Source of the DNA: Egicoccus sp. AB-alg2
GTDB lineage: Bacteria > Actinomycetota > Nitriliruptoria > Nitriliruptorales > Nitriliruptoraceae
Assembly: GCF_041821065.1 (NCBI RefSeq)
Contig: NZ_JBGUAX010000018.1
Span: 1 to 36,484, forward strand
Direction of reading: 5' to 3'
Length of the DNA stretch: 36,484 nucleotides
Part shown: positions 7,616 through 15,466 of the stretch, piece by piece
Numbering within the stretch: position 1 is the stretch's first letter
Layout: each line of letters starts with the position of its first letter
Program-made: the position numbers and the translations under genes
Notes under the pieces: model-generated
Told to the model about the DNA's origin: nothing
The model's input: the letters and a program-made list of their open reading frames with translations, nothing else
Databases searched by the model: none

Positions 7616-8436
7616 TGGACTCCATGTTCGACGTCGTTGATGCTCCCTCCGGCAGGTCCGACATCTTCGCTGCCGTGGTGGACGGTTCGTCCTACCCGTG
7701 GGAACGGCTGGCCCTGTGGCTCGAGCGGACCGCCGGCGGCCGTCTCAGCGTGTTGTGGCGGCCGATGTCGATGCAGTTCACCGGCCAGTGGTGGGCCGCC
7801 GGTTCCGCCGCCGACGGCTACCCGCGCGCGTCGCTGGTGCTCAACACAGACATGCGGCCGTCGGCGCTGCCGTTCACCATCGCGCACGAGCTTGGCCATG
7901 CCGTCGACTCGGCCACGCTCGGCAACATTGACCGGGCCCGGTTGTCCGAGCTGATGCACCGCCGTCCGCTGCCGCAGCTCGGCCACTTCGATCACGACCA
8001 CCGCGACGCCGGCCACGCCAACGAGGACTGGTCGTCGCACGCCAACCACTACCCGTCCCGGCTCAACGAGGCGTTCGCTGACCTGTTCGTCGCCGCCTTC
8101 TGCCCCGAGCAATGGGAAAGGCGCTGGCCGAGGTTCGTGCACTGGACCGACGACCTCGACGCCTTCCGACGCCTGGTCCTCACCCGCGACATCCCCACCG
8201 CCACCGTCACGCCGGACGTCGTGGCGGCCAGCCAGGAGGACGACCCGATGGGACGCTTCGTCGACGTGCCAGACACCGCCACCCACGCCCGCGACATCGA
8301 AGACCTGGCGGCCGCCGGGATCATCGCGGGCAACACGGACGGGACGTTCAAGCCCGGCGCGCCAGTCCGGCGGGACCAGATGGCGGCCATGCTCGCCCGC
8401 GCGCTCGACAAGGTCGCACCGGGTTGGCGCGGCTGA
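7615..8436 (+). CDS. Zincin-type metalloprotease with C-terminal SLH domain
   Basis: A 273-residue protein. IAHELGHAVDSA at residues 89-100 is an HExxH zinc-protease motif, and NEAFADLF near 151-158 supplies a plausible third glutamate ligand (E152), as in gluzincin-like folds. Residues ~214-265 form one S-layer-homology unit (RFVDVPDTATHARDIEDLAA ... GTFKPGAPVRRDQMAAMLAR). No signal peptide is seen, so it is either virion-borne or released at lysis. It is the last gene of the tail operon, which suggests a tail-associated enzyme acting on surface protein. The substrate is unknown. Confidence 0.72.
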   Translation: MDSMFDVVDAPSGRSDIFAAVVDGSSYPWERLALWLERTAGGRLSVLWRPMSMQFTGQWWAAGSAADGYPRASLVLNTDMRPSALPFTIAHELGHAVDSATLGNIDRARLSELMHRRPLPQLGHFDHDHRDAGHANEDWSSHANHYPSRLNEAFADLFVAAFCPEQWERRWPRFVHWTDDLDAFRRLVLTRDIPTATVTPDVVAASQEDDPMGRFVDVPDTATHARDIEDLAAAGIIAGNTDGTFKPGAPVRRDQMAAMLARALDKVAPGWRG

Positions 8437-8615
8437 CCGACTCACATATGTCGAGTGGTGGCCTCGACGCTGCTGGGCTGAACGTCGAGACCAGCGCCAA
8501 CCCGCTGGCGGCGCGCCCGCCGCCTGCAGCGCGGCGAACCCGCCTGCGATCGTGGACGAGCGCGGCGGCCAGGCGTTGTCGCACTGTGCCCAGCCGGCCG
8601 TTGACCGTGCGGTCA

Positions 8616-8640
8616 GGCCCCGCGCGACTTGCCCGGGGCC
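8616..8640 (+). terminator. Possible terminator hairpin after the tail operon
   Basis: GGCCCCG (8616-8622) pairs fully with CGGGGCC (8634-8640) around an 11-base loop. It lies in the 291-base gap after the SLH protease, just before the late-type motif at 8680, so a unit boundary is plausible. There is no T-run, so intrinsic termination is uncertain. Apart from this hairpin and the motif, nothing is seen in the gap. Confidence 0.35.
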
Positions 8641-8679
8641 GAGCGACTCGACCTCACGTCAAGTGGGGGGCGGCGGACC

Positions 8680-8701
8680 GGGTCACTTCTCCTTCGAAAC
8701 T
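8680..8701 (+). promoter_or_regulatory. Late-type bipartite motif copy 1
   Basis: GGGTCAC (8680-8686), nine bases, then GAAACT (8696-8701), preceded by CC. It shares box 1 and the nine-base spacing exactly with four other gap sites in this window. It stands 26 bases before the first lysis-cassette gene, whose RBS (AGGAG, 8713-8717) follows it. It is read as a promoter or activator site for the lysis genes; this is inference. Confidence 0.5.
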
Positions 8702-8727
8702 GGTGCACGACCAGGAGCCGCCCCCCC

Positions 8728-9177
8728 GTGTCCCGCTACGACCTGCGATTCGCCGCCCGCCACCCCCTGCGCTGGGTGCGGCACTGGTGGCTCCACCTCG
8801 TCGTCGCCCTCACCCTTGTCGTCCTCGCCGCCGCCTGGGACGCCCCCGTCTTCGAGGCCGCATTCGCACCCAACCTCTGGCCGCTCGGCGCCATGTTCGT
8901 CGCCGGACTCGTCCTCGCCTCATCGATCGCACCGTTCGAACCGAAGATGCAGGCCACCGCCGGCGCCGCCCTGATCACCCTCGGACTCTTGCGGCTCGGC
9001 GCAATGATCGAAGCCCTCTGGGTCGACAAGGCCGACAGCGCACTCCTCATCTCGCTCGCCTGCCACGCCATCGTGATCGCCGCACTCGGTGTGATCTGGC
9101 CCTCGTGGACCGCAGCCTGCGGCGCCGCTGCCACCGTCGAAGCCGGCGAGGACGATCGGGGAGTGAGGGGTGCATGA
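8728..9177 (+). CDS. Four-helix membrane protein of the lysis cassette
   Basis: A 149-residue protein starting at GTG 8728 behind AGGAG; the open frame reaches further upstream, but those codons have no RBS. It has about four hydrophobic segments (residues ~22-40, 48-66, 75-97 and 103-125), with a basic N-terminus (RYDLRFAARHPLRWVRHWW). It leads the cassette upstream of the holin candidate and amidase, so a holin, antiholin or other membrane role in lysis is possible. No family is recognised. Confidence 0.62.
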   Translation: MSRYDLRFAARHPLRWVRHWWLHLVVALTLVVLAAAWDAPVFEAAFAPNLWPLGAMFVAGLVLASSIAPFEPKMQATAGAALITLGLLRLGAMIEALWVDKADSALLISLACHAIVIAALGVIWPSWTAACGAAATVEAGEDDRGVRGA

Positions 9178-9424
9178 GCTATTCACCCTCGAGGGGCTGG
9201 CCACCGTCGGACGCCTGGCAGGCGGGGGCGGCCTGTTCGTGTGGACGCTGCTGTGGCTGCTGCGCCGTGGTGACGCGCTGCAGCGCGAGAACATCGACGA
9301 GCTGCGCCGGCAGCGTGACCACTACCGCAAGCGGGCGGAGGCGGCCGAGGCGGAGCTGCGTGGCCGGCTCGATACCGGCGAGATCTTGATCACCAAGCCC
9401 CCCGATTCGGGGGGCTCGTCGTGA
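9170..9424 (+). CDS. Membrane-anchored coiled-coil lysis accessory protein
   Basis: An 84-residue protein, GTG start, overlapping the previous gene by eight bases. One transmembrane segment (residues ~20-34, GGGLFVWTLLWLLRR) is followed by a charged helix (ALQRENIDELRRQRDHYRKR) and a Pro/Gly tail. The N-terminal TM plus coiled-coil layout resembles spanin-like or holin-accessory proteins encoded next to actinophage lysins. A role in lysis is inferred from this layout and the gene order. Confidence 0.6.
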   Translation: MHELFTLEGLATVGRLAGGGGLFVWTLLWLLRRGDALQRENIDELRRQRDHYRKRAEAAEAELRGRLDTGEILITKPPDSGGSS

Positions 9425-9435
9425 AGGAGCACCAC

Positions 9436-9621
9436 GTGAACGAATCGACCCGCGCATGGATCTACCGGATCGCAACCGCGACCATCGCCCTCCTGGTCGT
9501 GTACGGCATCCTCGACGGTGAGCAGGCCGCCGGCTGGACCCTGTGGGCCGCCGCCGTGATGGCCGTCCCCGTCGGCGCGCTCGCGGCCGCACACACCTCC
9601 ACCAAGAACGACCAGCCGTGA
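9436..9621 (+). CDS. Holin candidate, 61 aa, two TM segments
   Basis: It starts at GTG 9436, seven bases after AAGGAG (9424-9429); an in-frame GTG at 9421 overlaps the previous stop but has no RBS. The product has two hydrophobic helices (residues ~11-27 and 34-52) with a short polar turn (DGEQAAG) and a short polar C-tail (TSTKNDQP). This is the size and topology of class II holins, and it lies just upstream of the endolysin. It is the best holin candidate in the window. Confidence 0.7.
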   Translation: MNESTRAWIYRIATATIALLVVYGILDGEQAAGWTLWAAAVMAVPVGALAAAHTSTKNDQP

Positions 9622-9737
9622 CGTCCTCCCTCGAACCGGGCGACGCCTACGACGACGTCCCCGTCGACGACACGGCCGAACCCGCGGACGCCAACTCCGA
9701 CCACGACGGCCCCGGCGCCGCCGAGGTCGACCGATGA
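9618..9737 (+). CDS. Tiny acidic protein between holin and endolysin
   Basis: A 39-residue ORF with a GTG start overlapping the holin stop (GTGA) and a stop overlapping the endolysin ATG. The product is almost entirely acidic (DAYDDVPVDDTAEPADANSD) with no hydrophobic segment. The double overlap and the lack of a gap argue for translational coupling that carries ribosomes into the lysin gene. It may serve mainly as a coupler. No function is recognised. Confidence 0.5.
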   Translation: MTSSLEPGDAYDDVPVDDTAEPADANSDHDGPGAAEVDR

Positions 9738-10522
9738 CCACCGCGACCCACGCAGGGTTCCTTTCTCGCGCCACCCTCGGGATGCGGCCACCGAAGTCGA
9801 TTTCGCGCAACATCGACGCCGCCCGCGGCGGCTGCGCCCTGCACTACGGCGGCGACAACGTCCCGATCGCCAGCCACGCCCAGTGCATTGCGACCTGGCT
9901 GTCCTGGCAGCGGTTCCACATGGACTCGCGAGGGTGGGCGGACCTCGCCTACACGCTCGGTGTGTGCCAGCACGGCTACGTGTTCGCCGGACGCGGCGCC
10001 GGCCTCCGCACCGCGGCGAACGGCAGCAACGACGGCAACCTGCGCTTCTACGCCATCGTATGGATCGGCGGTGCACGCCAGACCCCCACGGCCCTCGCGC
10101 TGGCCGCCATCGACTGGGCGATCGCCGAGCTACGTCGGCTGGGTGCCGGTGATCGTGTCGTGCGCCATGCCGATCTGAACTCCACCGGCTGCCCAGGCGA
10201 CCCGCTCGGCCGTCACGCGCGCCTGCGGGACCGGCAACCGATCCGCCAACAGTCGCAGGACGCAGTCCCACCGGCGACACCCATCGAGCAGGAGTACGAG
10301 ATGAAGCGTGGTGACCGCGGCGGCGACGTTCGCAAGATGCAGGAACGGCTCATCCAGCTAGGCCACTACACGGGTCAGCTCGACGGCGACTTCGGGCCGC
10401 AGACCGAGGCCGCGGTGCTCGCCTACCAGCAGGAACGACGCCTCGAGGTGACCGGCCGCGTGTCGCTCTGGACCGCCGTGGACCTACAGGCTCGTGCTCA
10501 CGCGCTGGGTAGCCACCGGTAG
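9734..10522 (+). CDS. Endolysin: amidase with peptidoglycan-binding domain
   Basis: A 262-residue protein. Residues ~25-160 carry the amidase_2/PGRP layout: a first zinc histidine in ALHYGGD (H37), GYVFAGRGAG near 81-90, and the second zinc pair in RHADLNSTGCPGD (H145, C153). Residues ~193-253 form a PG_binding_1 domain (GDRGGDVRKMQERLIQLGHY ... DGDFGPQTEAAVLAYQ). It cuts the N-acetylmuramoyl-L-alanine bond at lysis. No signal peptide is present, so export depends on the holin. Confidence 0.9.
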   Translation: MTTATHAGFLSRATLGMRPPKSISRNIDAARGGCALHYGGDNVPIASHAQCIATWLSWQRFHMDSRGWADLAYTLGVCQHGYVFAGRGAGLRTAANGSNDGNLRFYAIVWIGGARQTPTALALAAIDWAIAELRRLGAGDRVVRHADLNSTGCPGDPLGRHARLRDRQPIRQQSQDAVPPATPIEQEYEMKRGDRGGDVRKMQERLIQLGHYTGQLDGDFGPQTEAAVLAYQQERRLEVTGRVSLWTAVDLQARAHALGSHR

Positions 10523-10692
10523 TACTTCCCGAGCTGTGAATGAGTCGATCCGCGCCGCACTGCTGGCCGCCGCCGCGTTCTTCGGCTTCAGGCCGACGCC
10601 AACAGGTTCGCCCGCGCCGTCGGCTGCAGAGGATCCCGCGGTCACGGCGGATAGGATTGCACTCCGCGCCTTGCAGGGCGCATGTGGGTGGG

Positions 10693-11427
10693 GTGAAGTT
10701 GCTGGTAGTGGCGAAATTCCTACTGCTCGCAATCGCTGTTGTCGCCGGAGCAGTGGTTGGTCTCTCCGAGATTCCGTGGCCGGATGAATACTGGGAAGTT
10801 CGCCAAGGCTGGGTAACGGCAGCTCGGATCACGTTGGTCCTCGTCACGGCACTCGAGGCCATCCGAACCGCCGCTGCTGTCTCGCTCCGCCACCATCGGG
10901 AGAAGCGGGCGGGTCTTGTTGAGGGTGTTCTGTACTACACCCTTGTTCGCCTGGATGAGGCCACTGCAGATGCGTTGCGTTGGCACGACATCGGGATCCA
11001 CGTCTGGGAGCTTCCTCGCGTTCCTCGCTGGCCTCGCCAACTGAAGAAGGTGGCACGCGTTCGCATCGAGAACGATGGCCGCGGAGGCACCAACATCAGG
11101 TGGACCAGGGGCACCGGTGCCATCGGCATCTGCTGGGAAACCGGCGAAGGGCGCGTCTTCAACGCGTCGGCGCTGATGGCGGTCTCGCGAGACGAGTGGG
11201 AAAGCCGCACCGATGAGGAACGGATGGGCCTCGATTGGCGACAGGCGCAGATGACCAAGAACTACGGCGGCATCGTCGTCATGCCGATGCGTAGCAAGAA
11301 GGGAAGGTTCCGAGGGTGCGTAAGCGTTGATGGTCCTGAGGGATCTTTCCAGACCTTGAGAAATAAGAAAGTGCTTGAAGTGGTACAGAATTGCGCGTCA
11401 ACTTGCGCGAGCACCCTGTACCCCTGA
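10693..11427 (+). CDS. Two-TM membrane protein with possible GAF-like domain (cargo)
   Basis: A 244-residue protein; GTG 10693 begins the first hydrophobic segment (VKLLVVAKFLLLAIAVVAGA), and a second lies near residues 34-56. Residues ~75-240 form a soluble domain with GTGAIGICWETGEGRVFN and GGIVVMPMRSKKGRFRGCVS, a pattern suggesting a GAF-like ligand domain, though this is tentative. Base composition is less G/C-rich than its neighbours, especially near the end. A TAGGAT element at 10652-10657 may be its -10. It lies between lysin and integrase, the usual cargo slot, so lysogenic expression is likely. Confidence 0.6.
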   Translation: MKLLVVAKFLLLAIAVVAGAVVGLSEIPWPDEYWEVRQGWVTAARITLVLVTALEAIRTAAAVSLRHHREKRAGLVEGVLYYTLVRLDEATADALRWHDIGIHVWELPRVPRWPRQLKKVARVRIENDGRGGTNIRWTRGTGAIGICWETGEGRVFNASALMAVSRDEWESRTDEERMGLDWRQAQMTKNYGGIVVMPMRSKKGRFRGCVSVDGPEGSFQTLRNKKVLEVVQNCASTCASTLYP

Positions 11428-11527
11428 CTTCAGAAAGCTCAAACATCCCGTCAGATGACGTACCAGAGGACTAGCATCGTGCTGTCGTCTCAGGTGCACT
11501 GCACGTGAGGCGACCGAGGAGGCAAGA

Positions 11528-11710
11528 GTGAGCAACCCAGCACGCAGAAGGCGGAAGAAGTCCGACACGATCATCACGATCCGCACGGTTGACCAGAAGA
11601 TCTCCCCGGGATTCATCGACGGCATGCGCCGGTTTGGTGTGGACTCCCAGGTTGTAGAGGCAGCCGAGAAGCGCAACCGCGAACTCGCCCAACCGTCCCC
11701 GCGACGGTAA
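11528..11710 (+). CDS. Small basic protein, 60 aa
   Basis: It has a GTG start behind AGGAGG (11517-11522), and the product starts MSNPARRRRKKSDTIITIRT. The arginine/lysine-rich head followed by a short helical region (ISPGFIDGMRRFGVDSQVVE) suggests nucleic-acid contact. A TAGCAT element at 11472-11477 could be its -10. A strong hairpin terminator follows at 11721, so it is probably a single-gene unit in the cargo region. No family is recognised. Confidence 0.55.
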   Translation: MSNPARRRRKKSDTIITIRTVDQKISPGFIDGMRRFGVDSQVVEAAEKRNRELAQPSPRR

Positions 11711-11720
11711 CCCGCATCAA

Positions 11721-11748
11721 GGGGGCCCCGGTTTCGGCCGGGGCCTCT
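11721..11748 (+). terminator. Hairpin terminator
   Basis: GGCCCCGG (11724-11731) and CCGGGGCC (11738-11745) form a perfect 8-bp stem around TTTCGG, extendable by wobble and C-G pairs at its base, then CTCCCTTGTT. It ends the small basic gene and insulates the MBL gene's promoter. Confidence 0.65.
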
Positions 11749-11820
11749 CCCTTGTTCGTCGGGTGGCCGGACTTTTGGTTGAAGTGATGCCTTTTTCCAT
11801 CGCGGGGCGGGCAGTAGCCG

Positions 11821-11855
11821 GACGTTCGGCGTCAACCTGGCCGAACGTCTAGGGT
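11821..11855 (+). promoter_or_regulatory. Operator dyad and -10 element of the MBL gene
   Basis: GACGTTCGGC (11821-11830) and GCCGAACGTC (11840-11849) are perfect 10-base inverted half-sites with a nine-base spacer, so their centres are 19 bases (about two turns) apart. TAGGGT (11850-11855) follows at once and fits a TANNNT -10, which puts the dyad over the -35 zone. Transcription would start near 11862, leaving a ~43-base leader with RBS AGGGGGA. This indicates a regulated promoter; the regulator is not known. Confidence 0.5.
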
Positions 11856-11904
11856 GTCTGGCGCCGCGGGGGCCGCGGCGCCAACAGGGGAACAGGGGGA
11901 TCTT

Positions 11905-13695
11905 GTGCCACGACGTCTTGCCCTCATGCTTGCAATCGCCATGGTGGCCATGCTGCTGCCAGCCAACATGGCTGCCGCCGGCCCGGCCATCGTGGTCGGT
12001 GATCTCGAGGTCGTCTACCTCAATCACGGCAACGGCGACACGGCCGTCTACCGCGGCGCGTGCGGAGACGTGGGCATCGTCGACGTGAACGTCGGTGCAG
12101 ATGGCGCGGTGCTAGACCTGCTTGACCGGTGGGGCGCCCGCGACAAGGTCCGCTGGATCGCCGCATCGCACATGCATGCCGACCACATTGGCGGCATCCG
12201 CGCCGTCGCTGAAGCGACCGGCGCCACGATCGTCCACCGCGGCGCACCGGCGTACAACTCGCAGACCTACCGTGACCTGATGGCCTCCGCCGCCGGCCGC
12301 GAACACATCGTGGCCAGCGGCGACAGTTTCGACCTCTGCGACGGCACCTTCTTCGAAGTGCTGTGGTCCGGTTCGTCCAACGACACCGCCTCGTTCCCGA
12401 CCTCGGATGAGAACGCCCGCTCGATGTGTCTCAAGGTCGAACACTTCGAGTTCACCAAGGGCACCTGCGGCGACCTGCTGTCCGCCGGCGAAACGGCGCT
12501 CGCATCCACGCTTGGCCGCCTCGACGTCTGGAAGGTGTCCCACCACGGCTCCTCCACCTCCTCGCCCGCCAGCCTGATCGACACCATCCGTCCCGAAGCG
12601 GCGGTGCTCACCGTCGGCCGCAACAGCTACGGCCACCCGTCGTCGACCGTGGTCTCGCGCTACACCACCGCCGGCACCACGCTGTTCCAGACCGCCGACG
12701 CCACCGGCGCAGCGGTCGATGGCGACATCACCATCACCGCCGGCTTCGACGGCGACTTCTTCATCACGAGCTCGCAGGGCCGCACCTACACCTCCAGCGG
12801 CGTGCAGCCGCCCCAGCCGGTACCGGTGGGACCCGCGTGCGAAGGAACTCCCCGCAACCGTTTCCCTGACGTCACCTCGGGCAGCCACGCGTTCGCGATC
12901 GACTGCATCGGCTGGTGGGGCGTCACCCAAGGCAACCGCGACGGCACCTACAACCCGACCGGCACCGTCACTCGCGACCAGATGGCGTCGTTCGTGGCCC
13001 GCACCATCGAGCTTTCCGGCGGCACGTTGCCGAACTCACCGGCCAACCACTTCACCGACGACAACGGCAACGCCCACGAGCTGCGGATCAACCAGCTTGC
13101 CGAACTCGGTGTCGTCGGCGGAGTAGGTGGAGGCCGCTACGCGCCGGCACGCAACGTCACCCGCGCCCAGATGGCGACCTTCCTCGCCAACGCCTGGGAA
13201 GCCCGCACCGGCAGCCCGCTACCGGCCGGCCGCGACTTCTTCACCGACGTCGACGGCGACACCCATCAGGCCCGCATCAACGCCGTCGCCCAAGCCGGAT
13301 TGACCGGCGGAGCCGCGCCCGGAATCTACAACCCCGGTGGAGACGTGACCCGCGCACAAATGGGCACCTTCCTCGCGCGGTTCATGGCCAAGCTCGTCGC
13401 CGACGGGCACACCACACATCCGCCGGCGAACCCAGTTCCGATGCCGCCACCGCCGGCACCAGCGCCGCCGCCTCCGGCACCCGAACCGCCGGCCGACCCG
13501 GCACCGGGCTGCGTCAACATCAACACGGCGTCGACCGACGACCTGCAACGGATCATCCACATCGGACCTGACCGTGCCGCCGAGATCGTCAGGCTGCGGC
13601 CGTTCTCCCGTGTCGAGGACCTCGAGCGTGTCTCGGGCATCGGGCCCGCCCGCATCCGCGACATCATCAACCAAGGGGTGGCCTGCGTCAGCTGA
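11905..13695 (+). CDS. Secreted MBL-fold hydrolase with three SLH repeats and HhH domain
   Basis: 596 residues, GTG start five bases after AGGGGGA. A signal peptide covers residues 1-25 (RRLALMLAIAMVAMLLPANM, cut near AAA-GPA). The MBL domain (~27-300) has HMHADH (89-94), GD (189-190) and KVSHHGSS (210-217), the pattern of the ComEC-type metallo-beta-lactamase domain. Three SLH units follow (~319-372, 382-435, 445-498), then a Pro/Ala linker (~505-535) and a ComEA-like helix-hairpin-helix (CVNINTASTDDLQRI ... VSGIGPARIRDIIN). It should sit on the wall and act on DNA or a phosphodiester; the activity is inferred. It has its own regulated promoter and lies in the cargo slot. Confidence 0.85.
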   Translation: MPRRLALMLAIAMVAMLLPANMAAAGPAIVVGDLEVVYLNHGNGDTAVYRGACGDVGIVDVNVGADGAVLDLLDRWGARDKVRWIAASHMHADHIGGIRAVAEATGATIVHRGAPAYNSQTYRDLMASAAGREHIVASGDSFDLCDGTFFEVLWSGSSNDTASFPTSDENARSMCLKVEHFEFTKGTCGDLLSAGETALASTLGRLDVWKVSHHGSSTSSPASLIDTIRPEAAVLTVGRNSYGHPSSTVVSRYTTAGTTLFQTADATGAAVDGDITITAGFDGDFFITSSQGRTYTSSGVQPPQPVPVGPACEGTPRNRFPDVTSGSHAFAIDCIGWWGVTQGNRDGTYNPTGTVTRDQMASFVARTIELSGGTLPNSPANHFTDDNGNAHELRINQLAELGVVGGVGGGRYAPARNVTRAQMATFLANAWEARTGSPLPAGRDFFTDVDGDTHQARINAVAQAGLTGGAAPGIYNPGGDVTRAQMGTFLARFMAKLVADGHTTHPPANPVPMPPPPAPAPPPPAPEPPADPAPGCVNINTASTDDLQRIIHIGPDRAAEIVRLRPFSRVEDLERVSGIGPARIRDIINQGVACVS

Positions 13696-13984
13696 CTTGA
13701 GCGGCGTCACCGCCCCCGTTGTCGACGTTCGGGTCGGCGGCGGGGGCTTTCCGCTGTCGTCCCCACCAGCGTGTGTAATGCCGCAGGCACCAGCCTCGCG
13801 CGTAGTGGACCTCACCACACTCGGCGACGTCGCAAGTACGGCCCGACCGGAACTCCATCACGGGCACTCCGGCCTGCACGTCGCCGTGTGTACGCCAGCG
13901 GGCGTAGTGAGCCGAACACCAGCCGCGGGCTTCATGCTCACGATCGCAACCGTCGACGCTGCATGTCCGTGACCCAGCAGGCAT
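13688..13984 (-). CDS. Zinc-binding protein with two CxxxxC/HY repeats
   Basis: A 98-residue protein starting MPAGSRTCSVDGCDREHEAR, with GGAGG five bases upstream of its ATG on the minus strand. Two repeats share the pattern C...C..EHEARGWCSAHY.RW and C...C..VHYARGWCLRHYTRW, each with Cys and His spaced as a zinc knuckle. Repeats of this type are found in small actinophage DNA-related proteins. It overlaps the MBL gene end by eight bases (convergent) and follows the integrase in the same direction, so it may be co-transcribed and assist recombination; that is speculative. Confidence 0.7.
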   Translation of the reverse strand: MPAGSRTCSVDGCDREHEARGWCSAHYARWRTHGDVQAGVPVMEFRSGRTCDVAECGEVHYARGWCLRHYTRWWGRQRKAPAADPNVDNGGGDAAQVS

Positions 13985-14001
13985 CCGCACCTCCGGCAGC
14001 G

Positions 14002-15381
14002 TCAGGCTCGCCACTCTACGACGATCCGGTCCGCGTCGAACCGATTGCGCCCCTTCACGGCAGCTCGGATCACGGCCCGGTCGATGACGGCTCCAACGGC
14101 GGCACGCTGAAACTCCAAGTCCAGCCCGTCGTCCCACCGAGCTCGTAGCTGCATGCCGCGGCCGACCCACGGGGCGGCCTGCCGGTTGCGGGTTGTCGCG
14201 GCGGCCGCGGCGCGCGCTTGCTCGAGCTGCTGGTCGATGGATGTACGGGCGGTCATCCACTCGCGACGGGAGATGCCGCCGTTCGCCCACATGCCGGCCA
14301 GGTCGTCGAGTCTGCCGATCAGCACCCGGATCCGGGCGGCGTGGTCGTCACCATCGTCGTCGGGTCGGCCGAGGGCTGAAGCGAGGTCGGGGGAGTCGAG
14401 CGCATCGCAAACCATGTCGGCGAGCAGCTGGTCGGTCGGGTCGGCCAAGATCACGGTGCCGTTGCACCCTTCCGGCTTGGGCGGGCAGGCGTAGCGGCGC
14501 CGGCCGTTGGTGGCGATCGATCCGCGCATCCGGCTGTCACAGTTGTGGCAGCGGAGGATGCCTGAGAGCAGGAAGGTCCGGCCGGCGTGGGGGACGGTTC
14601 GGGCAGGGTCGGTGAGGACGGTACGGAGCCGGTCGCAGGTGTCGACGTCGAGGATGGCCGGCCACACGCCATCAGCGACGATCTCGCCGCGATGTTCACG
14701 TTGGCCGCAGAGCCGCCGTTGCAGCAGCAGGTTCCGTAGCGTCTGCGCGGACCAGGGCCTGCCGGTGCTAGTGGTGAGGGACTGACGGTTCCAGTCGAGC
14801 ACGATCGACCGGATCGACTCGCCGGCCAGCACACGCGCGGCGGCGTCGACGATCATGTCGGCCTCGTGAGGGACGATGTCGGTCCACCCGTCGGTGAGCC
14901 CGAACGCCCGAGGTCCGCCGTGCTTGGGCCGTCCGGCCTTGGCGGACGCTGCCTTGACCGAGCGCAGCCGGAGGCTCATGGTGGCGGACTCGAGGCGGGC
15001 GAACGCGACGAGGATGCGGACGATCACGAGGCCGAGCTCGTTGGAGGTGTCGACGGGTTCGTTGACTGAGGCGAGGGTCGCGTCGTGGGTCTCGCAGATG
15101 GCCCAGAAGCGTTCGAACTCGGCGGGTGACCGTACGAGCCGGTCGAGCTTCCAGACGAGCACACCGTCGACCTGGCGGGATGCCAGAGCGGTCAGCATCG
15201 ACTCGTAGCCGGGGCGGGTGACCTTCCGGTACGCGGAGAGGTCGACGTCCTTGAAGACTTCGGCGACCGTCCAGCCCTTGGCGGCTGCGAACGCGCGGGC
15301 GTCAGCTTCCTGCCGTGCGGTGGCGGTTTCGGTGCCGTCGGCGTCCTTGGACAGGCGGGTGTAGATCGCGCAGCGTTTCAT
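14002..15381 (-). CDS. int: Large serine integrase
   Basis: 459 residues from MKRCAIYTRLSKDADG; the longer frame upstream is discarded because MKR.AIYTR is the usual beginning. The resolvase domain (~1-145) has the catalytic serine at YTRLS (S11) and the WKLDRLVR motif (77-84). The recombinase domain (~155-260) is followed by a zinc ribbon with C278, C281, C299 and C306, and a helical coil near 345-395. It integrates phage DNA by attP x attB recombination. The gene is transcribed leftward, with TAGGAT (minus strand, 15389-15394) seven bases before the ATG, so a leaderless start is plausible. Confidence 0.93.
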   Translation of the reverse strand: MKRCAIYTRLSKDADGTETATARQEADARAFAAAKGWTVAEVFKDVDLSAYRKVTRPGYESMLTALASRQVDGVLVWKLDRLVRSPAEFERFWAICETHDATLASVNEPVDTSNELGLVIVRILVAFARLESATMSLRLRSVKAASAKAGRPKHGGPRAFGLTDGWTDIVPHEADMIVDAAARVLAGESIRSIVLDWNRQSLTTSTGRPWSAQTLRNLLLQRRLCGQREHRGEIVADGVWPAILDVDTCDRLRTVLTDPARTVPHAGRTFLLSGILRCHNCDSRMRGSIATNGRRRYACPPKPEGCNGTVILADPTDQLLADMVCDALDSPDLASALGRPDDDGDDHAARIRVLIGRLDDLAGMWANGGISRREWMTARTSIDQQLEQARAAAAATTRNRQAAPWVGRGMQLRARWDDGLDLEFQRAAVGAVIDRAVIRAAVKGRNRFDADRIVVEWRA

Positions 15382-15466
15382 CGGGTAGATCCTACGGATC
15401 GGCTGGGACACGCCACGTGTGTTCTCCACAAGTTCACCGGCGTGAAGTTGACGCTTGCACACTAGG
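15382..15466. other. Candidate attP and integrase promoter region
   Basis: An 85-base gap upstream of the serine integrase, the usual place of attP. It holds the inverted repeat ACACG-CCA-CGTGT (15408-15420) and a minus-strand -10-like TAGGAT (15389-15394). Without the host attB the crossover dinucleotide cannot be fixed. Supported by position only. Confidence 0.35.

Noticed and set aside
8112-9389. A 425-residue plus-strand ORF across the protease end and lysis genes
   Set aside because: Arg/Pro-rich shadow that crosses a hairpin and the late-type motif.
10536-10787. Possible small ORF starting VNESIRAALLAAAAFFGF before the GAF-like gene
   Set aside because: No RBS, and its second half overlaps the better-supported gene in another frame and becomes Arg/Ser-rich.
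15382-15466. Reading the window as an integrated prophage with attL/attR near the integrase
   Set aside because: Phage genes continue on both sides of the integrase and no host genes are seen, so a circular or packaged form is favoured.
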